From Hydrangea macrophylla (Eukaryota > Streptophyta > Magnoliopsida > Cornales > Hydrangeaceae): a stretch of 64,000 nt of DNA. The translations under genes and the position numbers were made by a program. Every line of letters starts with the position of its first letter. The first letter of the stretch is position 1. Below the pieces are notes generated by a model. The model was not told the origin of the DNA, did no database searches, and worked only from the letters and a program-made list of their open reading frames with translations. The stretch spans positions 27,467,501-27,531,500 of the forward strand of contig CM066998.1 in assembly GCA_033977485.1 (NCBI GenBank), read 5' to 3'. Shown here one piece after another: positions 34,585-45,281 of this stretch.

Positions 34585-37500
34585 TGTAATAACTTGAAAT
34601 TTTTAATTAAGGGTATAACTGCAATTAAATGATTAAGTGTGAGCCTGTTAATTATTTTGGGGCAGTATTTGAATTTATCTGAACTTGTGTCACTATATTT
34701 AATTATTTATTCATTTATTTAATTTTCTTTTCTTATTTGGTATTATTTTATTTTATTATAATTTTTTTTTTACTAGGGATAAAGTGGGTACATATTTTAA
34801 ATTGGGTGTGTAGGGGTAGACCACACATACACACATGCATTACAACTATACACATTTAATACAAACAAAAAACTAAACAAAAAAATTTGGTGGACCCCAC
34901 CCCCCCACTTAAGAGCCGGCCAACTCCCCCTCCTTCCTCATTTTTATTTTTTTTTCTTTTCTTCCTCTCTCTCTTCTTCTCCATCTTCTCTCTACATCTC
35001 TTGTGGGTATATACAACCTCCATGATCCTTTTCCTTCAACCTTCTAATAGACCATCAAAGAGTCATTTTGTGAGTTTTGTTATTTCACAAAATAGTCTTA
35101 GATTTTCAAGAGCTACCTAGGGATACCCTCAAAAATCTATTTTGTGGTCATTTACATAGTTAATCCGAATTTCATAGAGTTGAAAACCTAGCTTTCATCC
35201 ATGGAAAATCTTGAGGGGTTTTTGCCTTGAAGGTGTCCTTGGGCTATCTTGGACTTCTCTCTTCCACTACTTGGAGCCATTGAAGCTTCTTTGGATTTTC
35301 TTGCATGTTGGGGTGATTTCCATTTATTTTGGAAAACCTTCTTTGAGGTAGTTTTACATTGTGCAATTTTATATATTATACATGTCTAAGATGCCTTGAG
35401 TTTACTTTTAGACTAGGAGAGAACTTAGACATATGTAATAGGATTTTCCCCTAAGTTGTAATGTTAGGATTAATTTGTATAAATATGAATTACATGCATT
35501 GATTGTGTTAGTTGTAAATTTGGGGTGCTAAATGTAATTAGGATGATGATAGAAGAACAAATTGGATACATGCACTAAGTTTCTCCCAAAGTTGTAATGT
35601 TGGAATTATTTTTGGGGTGCTAAATATAATTAGAGAAATATTAGAATAATAATTTAGACACATGCATTAGAATTCCCCAAAGTTATAATGTTGAAATGAT
35701 TACACCTAAATGTGATTTATAAGCTTTAGTTGTGATTTTGGGGTGCTAAATGTAATTAGAGGAATGTTAGGATAATAAATTGGACCCATGCATTAGTGTT
35801 TCCCCAAAGTTGTAAATTTAGAAATATATGCCAAATTGTAAATTACATGTATGGATTTTACCAAACTTGATTATGTGGTGCTAGATATGTTTAGGATGTT
35901 CCCTTTATGTGCAAACATATGTTAGGACGTTAGTTTAGAATTTCTAGTTAGGAATGTTAAATTATGGAATTTAGTTACATTCTTTGAAGTTCTTGATATC
36001 ATGTCTAATAGACTAGAATTATGGCTTAATATATTGTAGTGGATCCCTCTTAAAATCTTTATCAACATCATATGCATTGAGGCCTAATTGGCAAGCATTA
36101 CATGAACACGACATAAATGTTTTGTTTTGAAAAGAGAAAAACCCCATGCGAGGGAATTTTATTTAAGAAATCCGGACGTGGGTTGTGATGTAAGACAGGG
36201 AGAATGACCCTTAGAAACATTCAAACTCCAGCTATATTCGGTTGGCTCCCGGAAGTTGGTATGCTACACTCCATGCGTGGGTGCCTCATGGTCCGGTAAT
36301 GAGAGAGGTGTGCACATATCACGCATAGCCTTGTGGCTTTAATCATTTCATTGTAGCCGCGGTGGCGATTCATTGCACCTCATTTCATTTTAGGCATGGA
36401 TAGTATATAGATTAGTTACAATGTATTCTACGAGCCGTCGTTCTAATAAAAACGACAAAACATTTTTCAGGTGAGCTTGATAAGGGTAAAGGGCACATGT
36501 GACCCGACGCGTGGGTCTTGACATCTTTTGTTCTATTTTGAAGACCCGTGCTCAACTATGTATATGGATAGTTCTTTTGTAAATTTTAACTAGTTGGGGA
36601 AGTTTGTAATAGTCTAGTACTCTTAAAGAGAATGGTTGTATTATTTTTATTACAAAACTTCTAATGCTTGGACTTCCATATTTTGTCATTTTGGGAAGCC
36701 TTGTTGTAATCGATGGACAAATGTTAGTCCTTGTCTTTCTACTTGTTAAACTTAACTATGTTATGTAAATTAAGTTTTCGAGACCGTAGAATCTCTTTTA
36801 AAGTTTTATGTATGTATGTTGATTTGAATCCTTGCCGGATTCGTTTATGATTGGTTTTGTCCTTGCCGGACTCATTGTAATCGTATGGAATCCTTGCCGG
36901 ATTCGTTTAGGTTTGGTTTTGTCCCTACCGGACTCATTATACTTGTATGAAATCCTTTCCGGATTTGTCCATTTGGTTTTTAAAGAAAATGTTCTAAGAT
37001 CTCTCTCCCCTAATCTCTCCCTCTCCCATTCTTCCTCTCTTCATCTCTTTCACTCCTCGTTTTTAATAAATTTCGAGTAGATGAAGTTCCGTTTGGTCTA
37101 GACACGTGTTATATGTTGTTTAGGACTTGTTTAGTCTTGTACCAATGTTTAAACTTGAAAATTAGGCATAGTTGGTAATGTTTCAAAATGCTGTCAAAAA
37201 TTTTCTGTCAAGGAAAAACTGCTACTGTGATTTCAGTTTTCTGCCCAAACGGTGAGGAATTGGATAAAATGTCATTAGACGAAAGTTGTGCAGAATTAAA
37301 TTTTACTTAAATTTTCGCGAACAGAATGTGAAAAATCTAAAGATATAACCACATACAGGTGTTTTAAAATTCAGCATCTATAAAAAAATGCCCTTTTTCA
37401 AAGTTATTGTATTTTTCTTTCTCTCCTTGAAACTAGTATTTGTCCGGATAGCCTCTTAACTAAATTTCTTAGTGCTTCTATCTTTGTTGGACTCATTAAC

Positions 37501-37662
37501 ATGCAAGTCCATTTTGGATTTACGTATTAGTGAGTCATCCTTGAAGGATACCCCGTGGGTTTCCAAAGTCGCTTCCGCATTTTGTGTAAGGATTTTAAAT
37601 TCTCTTCTCCCTATTTCTCTATCTTTTCTCTTTCCTCGCGCTTCGACTTTTAGGGCGTGACA
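34585..37662 (+). repeat. Element B 3' LTR (3078 bp)
   Basis: It matches 13446-16518. The net 5-bp length difference equals the sum of the small indels I counted. One divergent patch (about 37308-37325 versus 16166-16190) stands out against otherwise near-identical sequence. Confidence 0.95.
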
Positions 37663-39123
37663 GTTACTCTGGCCAACTCGCCCCATATGTTACTCTGACC
37701 CACTCGCCCCATATGTTACTCTGGCCCACTCGCCCCATATGTTACTCTGGCCCACTCGCCCCATATGTTACGGTCTTTGTGACCGCATTTATACGTACCA
37801 ATCATAAATAGTATCGACCATTGTGGTCGACAGACCCACTACTATGCACGTCGGCTTTTCAATCTCATTATTATCTCAACATATATCAAAAGGATATAAA
37901 AAAATAAGGAAAATACAGGGTTTTACACATAGCAACATTCAAACCAGAACTAGAATGAAATATTAGACATCGTGTATGATTCTAGTAAAAATAGGGCACA
38001 GGGGTATTTTGGTCATTTTCCAGTTTATAAGTCAGGATCCGAAAACATAAAAGTTACGTGAGATCAAATAAATAAGTATTCATGTTGTAAGTTAAGAGTT
38101 TTCGATCCCCGTTAAGAAAATATCTTGATTTCAGTCGATTTAAGTGAAAATAGATCACAAGGGTATTTTGGTCATTTTCCAGTTTTGTACGTCCATAACC
38201 GAATTTATAAAAGTTTCGTGAGATTAAATAAACAAGTATTCATGTTGGAAGTTAAGAGTTTTCGATCCTCATTAAGAATCCATCTCGATTCCAGTCGTAT
38301 TTGAAAATACCAGTTTATCGTATTTATGCCGTATTTATCTAAATACGTAATATAATACGTATAAGTATCACATAATTAATATAAATCATAATCATAATCA
38401 TAATCATAATCATGTGTTCATAACAAAGTGTAATATAAATAGCTGAGTGAGTTGGAGACTCACCTAAATTCGCAGAATAATAATGTCGAGAAAACCCGAA
38501 GAATCTTCGAATATAAAATTCCGGCTTCAAATAGCGTTCTTGGTGTACTATGTGTGTTCTTGGTGTTCTTGGTGTACTAGGTGTGTTCTTGGTGTTCTTG
38601 GTGTTTGTGTGTGTGTTCTTGGTGTTCTTGGTGTTTGTGTGTGTGTTCTTGGTGTTCTTGGTGTTTGTGTGTGTGTTCTTGGTGTTCTTGGTGTTTGTGT
38701 GTGTGTTCTTGGTGTTCTTGGTATTTCTTTGTGTGTTCTTGGTGTTCTTGGTGTACTATGTGTGTTCTTGGTGTTCTTGGTGTTTGTGTGTGCATTATGA
38801 TAACTTCTCAACCTCATAAGTCTAAGGATAAATGTAATGGAATGGTCCCATATATATAGGAACCAAGGAGGGACCTCACCTTGCAATTACCAAGAGTTAA
38901 AGGATCAAAGGATAATTATTTCCTTAGGGCCATGCTTGGTTGGATGAGCAATAAAATCATAACTGGTCCAAATATACCAGATATTCACAAATCTGCTAAA
39001 TTTTTGTTTCTAAAAATTCTGAAAATTTAGAATCGAGTTCTATAAATACTGAATATTATAATAATAACATAAAAACACTTATTCATCTTGGAAAATAAAT
39101 ATTTAAAAATAGCGGGTATTACA
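37663..39123 (-). repeat. Element A 5' LTR, outer part
   Basis: This is the remainder of A's 5' LTR beyond element B, beginning with B's right target duplicate (37663-37667). It holds four clean 26-bp units, about eight 30-bp GTGTTCTTGG units (38535-38793) and the likely minus-strand TATA box (38847-38860). It ends GTATTACA at 39123 next to the aaacg duplication. Confidence 0.94.
38535..38793. repeat. 30-bp tandem array, expanded copy
   Basis: About eight GTGTTCTTGG-type units are present, three more than at 7316-7482. Overlapping open frames in all phases ([20 protein letters not shown]) are artefacts. Confidence 0.95.
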
Positions 39124-40157
39124 AAACGAGAGTAATCGTGTTCAGAGAGAGAGAGACCCATCCCATGTGAAAACAACTGAAAAACAAGTGGTGTTTCAAA
39201 TTTCCGATCAATTTGAAATCAATCAAAATATGAATAAATAATAATTAGGGAAAACTAGAAGAGAGATTGATTCTCTGAAAAAATTATGAAATTGATTTTG
39301 AGGGGTTTTTGGTTATAAATCACTTACCTGGTTGAGGAGTCTCTTATCTTCTCCACAGTCTTCGTCCGATCTGGACTAGGTTTCCCTTGCAGTCGTCACT
39401 CTTTCTTCTTCTTCTTGGCCTTCTCGCCTAGGGTTCCTGCCTTGCTGGTTGGTCTCTCTCTCCAGTCTCCTCACTTTTTTTTTCTTTTTTTTTTTCTTGG
39501 GAAGTTTCTTGGAAACAACCATCTCCTTGAGGGCTAAATATTGAATACAACTGGATGTAGAATCCTACGTGGTATCACGATCCAATAAAAATCTTGTATG
39601 AATCCATCTAGTCTCTTATTTCTAGGGAAATTCTTGTCCAACTCATCAAAAAATTCCGCCAACTCAACAAAATTTTAAAACATGTGAGAGGGGATAAAAT
39701 CCTAGTTGGTATCATTCCAAAAAGGGATAATTAGTATTACGTCCCTAATTCTAAACTTAAGAGTCTAAAGGACCTTAAAAATTTACAGTTTTGTGACAAT
39801 TACCTGCTTACATACACTTTTGTGAAATTTCACAAAACTACTTTTGTTAAATTCGTAGTTTTGTGAAATTTTAAAATATAAGTACAGTGATACATATAGT
39901 TTTTTTGTTAGACCTATGTCTATACAAGAACCATAAACTGTCCTTATCACTAACTAGCCCTTGTAAAATTACTTATTCATGCTTAAATTTATAATAATCG
40001 ATCATTGATAAATTCAGCAAATTTAATATCTTATTAAATTTATTGTCTTCAAAAAAATTAATATAATTTAATTCTGGTTGCAGGAATGTCTTCAAACAAG
40101 TAAAGACTACACTTTATAACCAATTGAAAAAAAGAAGAAGAAGAAGAAGAAGAAGAA
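39124..40157 (+). repeat. Segmental duplication, copy 1, right part
   Basis: This matches 48949-49994 with about a dozen differences. Homology ends in an AAG microsatellite (about 40130-40157, matching 49973-49994). Confidence 0.92.
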
Positions 40158-40215
40158 GCAGTAGCAGTAGGAGCGAGAACGGGATATTAGTTGAAAGCTT
40201 GGGGAGCAAGTTGGA

Positions 40216-40302
40216 GATAATCGGAACCATGTTCAATGTAATTACTGTCATAAAATAATGAAGGTTAACGGTGTGTCACATTTGAAGCAACACTTTGACA
40301 GC
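40216..40302 (+). pseudogene. BED zinc-finger remnant of hAT transposase
   Basis: The frame reads HVQCNYCHKIMK...GVSHLKQHF, the CX2C and HX3H pattern of the BED finger at the N-terminus of plant hAT transposases. Upstream and downstream frames are interrupted after a few dozen codons, and no hATC dimerisation domain was found. It lies inside element D, whose ends and 8-bp duplication independently indicate hAT. Confidence 0.7.
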
Positions 40303-41600
40303 TTCATTTGCTGCTCAACAATTTGGGTGTAGTCGATGAGATTATGAGAGGTTTAGGACTGATTATGAGGCATGGTCTCGTGCTTACATGAGTTGGACTG
40401 AATATTGCCACCATATCTATAAGACATATAATGTTCATCTTTGTGAATACCCGGAGCCTGAACCAGTTTGTGCATTCGCTCGACACACTACAACCAATTG
40501 GATGTAAATTTGTTAGATGAACAATCATATGTATTTTAGAGATGTCTTATTAGCTTCTTATGTGCTTATATGTAACTTTTATTTTCTATGAAATGCTATC
40601 TGTATTCTATGAACTGTTTGACTATAGATTGATGACTAAATTATCATGTATTTCCAGTTTAAACTATATATTATTGAAATAATTTCATACATATACATCT
40701 CAAATGATCAATTAATCAATTTATTAGCCTTATATGTGCATACAGTTAAGATTAAAAGTCTTCTCTGCACAAGTTTTTTTAGTGTTTTCACATATTTTTG
40801 AAATGAAACCAAAACGTTTCTGTTTCCTGACTCACTAAAACAATAGATCGAATAGAAATTTAATCCTTGCCTCTAATACTCTCTCTCTCCCTCCCTCTCT
40901 CTCTCTCTCTATGGGATTCAAACTCGTACTCTTATTAAAATTAACTCCTAATAAAAGTTAACAGATAAAAGTTTTCATCCTTTTCAAAAATACAATTGAT
41001 TTAATTTAATCTCATTTTACTAAAATAACAATTTTACACCACATTTTAAAAAATATTTTAGAAAAGACCTGCCTAGTGTCACGACTTGGCATTTTCTCAA
41101 ACATTTGGTGAGCAGCCTATGAAAGAATGTTCTAGTATATTGCATAACTTATACATTCTATAAGAATCTAGGGCTTCCTATATGCTTTTATATCTTGTAC
41201 ATTGTAAACTTCAATAGAGAATTCTAGAAGATGGTAGAGCTTGTAGAGTTTGTAAATATCTAGATATTTCCTAGGAGTATTCAAGATAATTGATGATAAC
41301 CGTTAGATCGAAATGATCTAGACCGTCCATTGTATTCTTAGTTTCCTATAAAAATGAGAGACTCTAATTTGGTCAAACCATCTAATAGTTAAAACATTTG
41401 AGAGCAATACAATACTCTTTCTCCCAACTCTCCATCTCTTTTGTGCTTTGAGTGCTAGCAAGGCTTACTTATCTTACAATAGTGGGGGTAAGTCTAAGTA
41501 CCACATGAGAAAGTGTTAAAAAATTCAAAGCCCGTGACACTAAGGCCCGCCTAATCTCTTGGGTGATTTTTACTAACGCCTACGAAAAATTGCTGTGATC
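40303..41600 (+). other. Degenerate interior of hAT element D
   Basis: No open coding survives. A (TC)n tract lies at about 40878-40912. The stretch 41080-41540 (through 'aaagtgttaaaaaattc') looks like other non-coding repeat sequence. Confidence 0.45.
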
Positions 41601-41659
41601 AGGCACCGCCTAGCGCCTAGGCGGCCGCCTAGTCCGATTTTTAAAACACTATTCATTAT

Positions 41660-41973
41660 CTAAATATACACAGACACACCGACAAATTGGGAAGACAGAG
41701 GTGTTTCTAATGGTTGGCGGTTCAATGTAAAAGACTGGGAGGAGAGACATGGGACTGGTGGTTAATCTCTGTATTGCCCTTGGATAACTATCCCGTGACC
41801 AAGTTCTGCTTGGTCCGTTTGGATGTTTAACAGATTGGGATGGCAGAGACAACATTGAAACAAATTAAAACTACAGGGAGCAAATTGTCCAAATTGAAAT
41901 TAGAGGGACCAAATTCACTGAAAGTTCCTTTTGTTTCTTCTTTGTTCAAACTTCAACTGGGAAATCTAGGTTC
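41660..41973 (+). other. Non-coding spacer
   Basis: This holds a phrase resembling the 4615-4680 repeat in inverted orientation ('aattgtccaaattgaaatt', 'agagggaccaaatt'). No gene is seen before the FG-repeat fragment. Confidence 0.4.
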
Positions 41974-42306
41974 TATGGTGTTTGATCAGAAGCCTTCTTT
42001 TGGTGTCTTTGGGTCCAATGCTACCCAAACAAGTACTTTTGGAAGCCCATTTCATCAATCACGACCAGCATTTGGTAGTGCTCTCTTTGGTACATCGACA
42101 CCTTTTTGGTAGCATCAAGTCAACCTATATGTTGTGTTTTTGGATCTGGTGCAGCATTTAGGGCTTCAAGCACCCCTGTTTTTGGAACATCAACCAACGT
42201 TGGGGCTTCAAGCACTCCCGCCTCTGGTGCTTCTACTACTCCATCTTTTATTTTGGGTTCCTCTCCAACATATGGCCAATCAGCTTACGCATTTGGAAAG
42301 GTGCCT
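41974..42306 (+). pseudogene. NUP98-like FG-repeat nucleoporin fragment
   Basis: Two overlapping frames carry FG-repeat sequence of the plant NUP98 type: KPSFGVFGSN, TSTFGSPF and FGSALFG up to about 42112. In another phase follow [28 protein letters not shown] and SAYAFG up to about 42300. A break near 42105-42115 (extra bases around 'tttttggtagca') shifts phase. Intact NUP98 forms the permeability barrier of the nuclear pore and is far longer; neither the GLEBS segment nor the autoproteolytic domain is seen. Downstream residues to 42630 ([16 protein letters not shown]) stay open but I do not recognise them. It is likely a captured or retroposed fragment. Confidence 0.6.
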
Positions 42307-42639
42307 TTTTTGTTTGTCTCCTATGATCCATTCAAAGGAGAATGGGAGTTCAGGATGGATCATGGTGGAGCGCGACAGGGAGAATGGGATGATGATACTC
42401 ACGTTGTCAGAGTTATCCCTGGTCGCCGCCGTGTTTATAATTGGGATGGCCCTCCTCCTCTAGGGTGTGTCTGCATAAGAGTTTGCAACTGGGATGTAAA
42501 CGAGGAAAAAGATAACAGATATCAGTCTTCAGCAATTACTTACCCCCAAACATCACCCCTTATTTTTTTGTTTTTCTTGAGGACAAAAAGTTGCTCGGAC
42601 AAACATTTGCATCTCAGTAACGACTGTTAATTTACTTCC

Positions 42640-44423
42640 TAACTTGCTAGAGTAGTTGATCGGGAAGGAACAAATCCTAATCATACGCCTTAATTCACAT
42701 TTGTTGGTACTTTTTTTATCCTATTTTGGTATATTTTCACTTCGCTTTCTATTTTCTGTCAGGATTTGGAGAAAAGCAAGGATTCCAAGCTAAATGGGGT
42801 GAAAAAGCAAAAGAAAAGAAGCTAAAAAAAATCACATCGCGCGCGCGGAAGTCCAGAAATCCCTCGAGCGACCCGCTCGCGCGACCTACCAGAATCGCGC
42901 TCGCGCGGCCCGCTCGCGCGACCTATGCAAAAAAGTGAAAATGCGTAATTCAGTGTACTGAATACTCCTACGTAAACAAAACTGCCTAATTACGTCTGGA
43001 AAGCTAAATACAACAGTTTTAGTGCGAATTGGGTTAGGAAAGCTTCCAAACTTGCTCAAAATCTATAAATACTCAATTATAATACAATTTTTAGGTTGCC
43101 AATTATTACACACACAATATACAACCATACTTTCAGCCATCGAAGAGAGGAAAGCAAGGAGAAGAAGAAGAAGACCAAGGATTCCAATATCCTGCTCCAT
43201 CAACTTCTTGCCGTTCATCATTCTATGGCTAGCTAAACTCAAGATCTAGGGTTTCAATGAAACCCTAGCCAAGTAATAGGGTGTATTTTATATTTATATT
43301 CTTAGTTTTTTTATGTATGGATGACAGTTACATGTTCCGAGGATTTTTAAAAATAAATCGTGCTTTTATTGATTAAATCGTTACTTTCAAAGTTTACTCT
43401 TGTCTTAGATCTATTTTGATAATAGTGTGCTCAATGATCTATGCTTGTTATGCTTGTTTAGATTATTTACATGTAATGGTGCTTAAATTAAATTGTGCTA
43501 TCAAGTATCCGAATAGTCCATGATTAGATTAGACGGATTATACCACAACCCTAGTTTAGTGTGGGATAATTCGTGATAACCGAAGATGGATTATGTTGGT
43601 GCTTGAACCATAGTTATTTTCTTGACGGAGGAATTGGGTTTGTAACTACAATTCCCCATTATCATCCAACTTAATAAACTAAAGTAATTCGTAAATACCC
43701 TTATTATGCAGCTAGTGGTGGATTTGCAATCCTAGGTTCCTTAAACTTATTATAAAAATAAATATTTAATTGCTTTCATAATTTAGATTTACTTTTATTG
43801 TTATTAGTTTAATTCAAATTAAATCCAAAATCCGTTTTTCTTAATTAACTAAATTTAGGTTTTAAAAATTAAAGTGCGTAGTATTCAATCTCTGTGGGTT
43901 CGACATTTACTTCCACACTACAAATCTTTTGAAAGTAAAGCATAAGTAAGCATACTTTTATATCTTGATTTTGACGAGATCAGTAGCAATTGATTATGAT
44001 AAGGAAGATTTTTCTGTAAAAGTTTAACTGCCTCCCTTCTATTGCAAATTTGTATGATTTTCTATCTATTACCACTATTAATTCAATTAATCGCAACTAA
44101 ACTAATATATTTGAGTAGGAAATGTGCCAAAATACTCAAACTTTTTGGGTTAATTCCTCTTCTCTTATGTACGTATTGATCTGATAATGAGAATTATTAT
44201 GTTCTTGTTGTAGACTTGTAGAGTTTGGATTGAAGACGCGATGGATATTTAACCCACATGTGCTCTATCTATTAGACCATAAGAAATGAACTGTTATTTA
44301 CTAAATACAATTGCAGAATTAGAATGGAGTAAACAAGTCTGTAGTCGTGACTGAGTTGTGTAGCTTGACTTTTCCTCTCATACATTCTTGATATACATTA
44401 ATTAAATAAATATGTAATCGTGA
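42640..44423 (+). other. Non-coding, LTR-leader-like stretch
   Basis: There is no gene. A GC-rich island with repeated CGCTCGCGCG words lies at 42838-42925. A TATA-like TATAAATACTC lies at about 43065. A leader-like part ends in 'tctctgtgggttcgacat' (about 43890), a phrase I associate with plant LTR-retrotransposon leaders. No PBS or coding domain follows, so this may be a solo or truncated LTR. The rest (44000-44423) is AT-rich. Confidence 0.35.
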
Positions 44424-45281
44424 CCTAGGGCCTCGGGCTGGGCTTTGAGGCTCGGGCCGTGCAGGACCAGGTCTAAGTTGTCTTTTTTTAATTTATTATA
44501 ATATGTATAAAAATATTATAAATATGTAAACAAGTGACTAAGTAGCGAAAAATATAAAGGGTTAGAGTCTAATTAAATAAATAACATTACCTTTTATTAA
44601 AAGAAATTACAAATAAAAATGATTACGCACCAAATTTGGCATTACTCCTATGTATAATTGAGTTACGTATTATATCCTTAAATTGTTCGAGTAATACTAT
44701 GCATCTTTCCTAAATGGTTCCCAAACACATATGGTAGTTGGCACACCTTTCAATAATGGTAGAACCGCTTCAATATCATCCGATCAAAGTAGGCTCATTG
44801 TAACATATTTTTTAGAATTATTTGAGATACAAAATTGGGGAAATTATTGGAAAATCCTAAAAGTAACCCTCATAAGTTTAAAACTCCAATTGGTTTGACT
44901 ATTTTCTAAAAAGGACAAAAAGAATCTAAATCAGTGCTCACATAGTATAAATGCAAGCACCATAGAAAATCCCACGCGTCTCCTTGCTTCAGCCACTCAC
45001 ACCGTGTGAGTGGCTGTACCATATGAGATCCATTTCAAAAATGTTTTTTAAAACTTTAAACCCCCATAACTTTTGATCTACAACTCTGTTTTTTACAAAT
45101 TTTATAACGTTGGAACCGTGTCGACGAGAGCTACAAAACTAGTACCATTGTTGATATGTTTTGAGCAAGAAAAAAATTGACATTTTACCTGCCTTGTTCA
45201 GTTGATCCTGAAAAACTTAAATTTTCACTTGATATTTGTGTACGCGTTCAGTGACATTTCACTGACTTTCATGTATATCAG

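Larger units (their letters stand above)
13446..37662 (+). mobile_element. Element B: Ty3/gypsy chromovirus (Tekay/Del type), hosts C
   Basis: This is a plus-strand LTR retrotransposon of about 11.4 kb without C, inserted in opposite orientation into the 5' LTR of A. The LTRs are 3073 and 3078 bp with TGTAATAAC...GGCGTGACA ends, followed by a tRNA-iMet-like PBS, gag-pol and a PPT. I count about 15 substitutions, a few 1-3 bp indels and one clustered patch between its LTRs. The coding region is broken by a frameshift, by insertion of C and by a premature stop. Confidence 0.94.
5682..39123 (-). mobile_element. Element A: Ty3/gypsy chromovirus (Tekay/Del type), hosts B and C
   Basis: This is a minus-strand LTR retrotransposon of about 9.2 kb once B is removed. 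From its 5' end it has an LTR (39123 back to 12631, split by B), a tRNA-iMet primer-binding site, a Gag-protease-RT-RNase H-integrase-chromodomain frame, a polypurine tract and a 3' LTR (5682-7810). LTR ends are TG...CA and the 5-bp TSD is aaacg. By eye I count about 30 substitutions between its LTRs, about 1.4 %. All coding is broken by stop codons. The long LTRs and the C-terminal chromodomain-like block fit the Tekay/Del lineage; the lineage call is from memory of the family. Confidence 0.93.
39124..41651 (+). mobile_element. hAT element D, right part
   Basis: This continues the element opened at 5369. It ends with CTAGGCG-rich subterminal sequence (about 41600-41632) and the terminus CGATTTTTAAAACACTA at 41651. 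That terminus is inverted relative to the left end, with the last base changed from the expected G. It is followed by the target duplicate ttcattat (41652-41659). The element also holds pyrimidine-rich sequence at 39330-39500, an (AAG)n tract and a BED-finger remnant. Confidence 0.72.

Noticed and set aside
42640..44000. A complete LTR retrotransposon in 42.6-44.0 kb
   Set aside because: Leader-like phrases are present, but no PBS, paired LTR or coding domain could be found.
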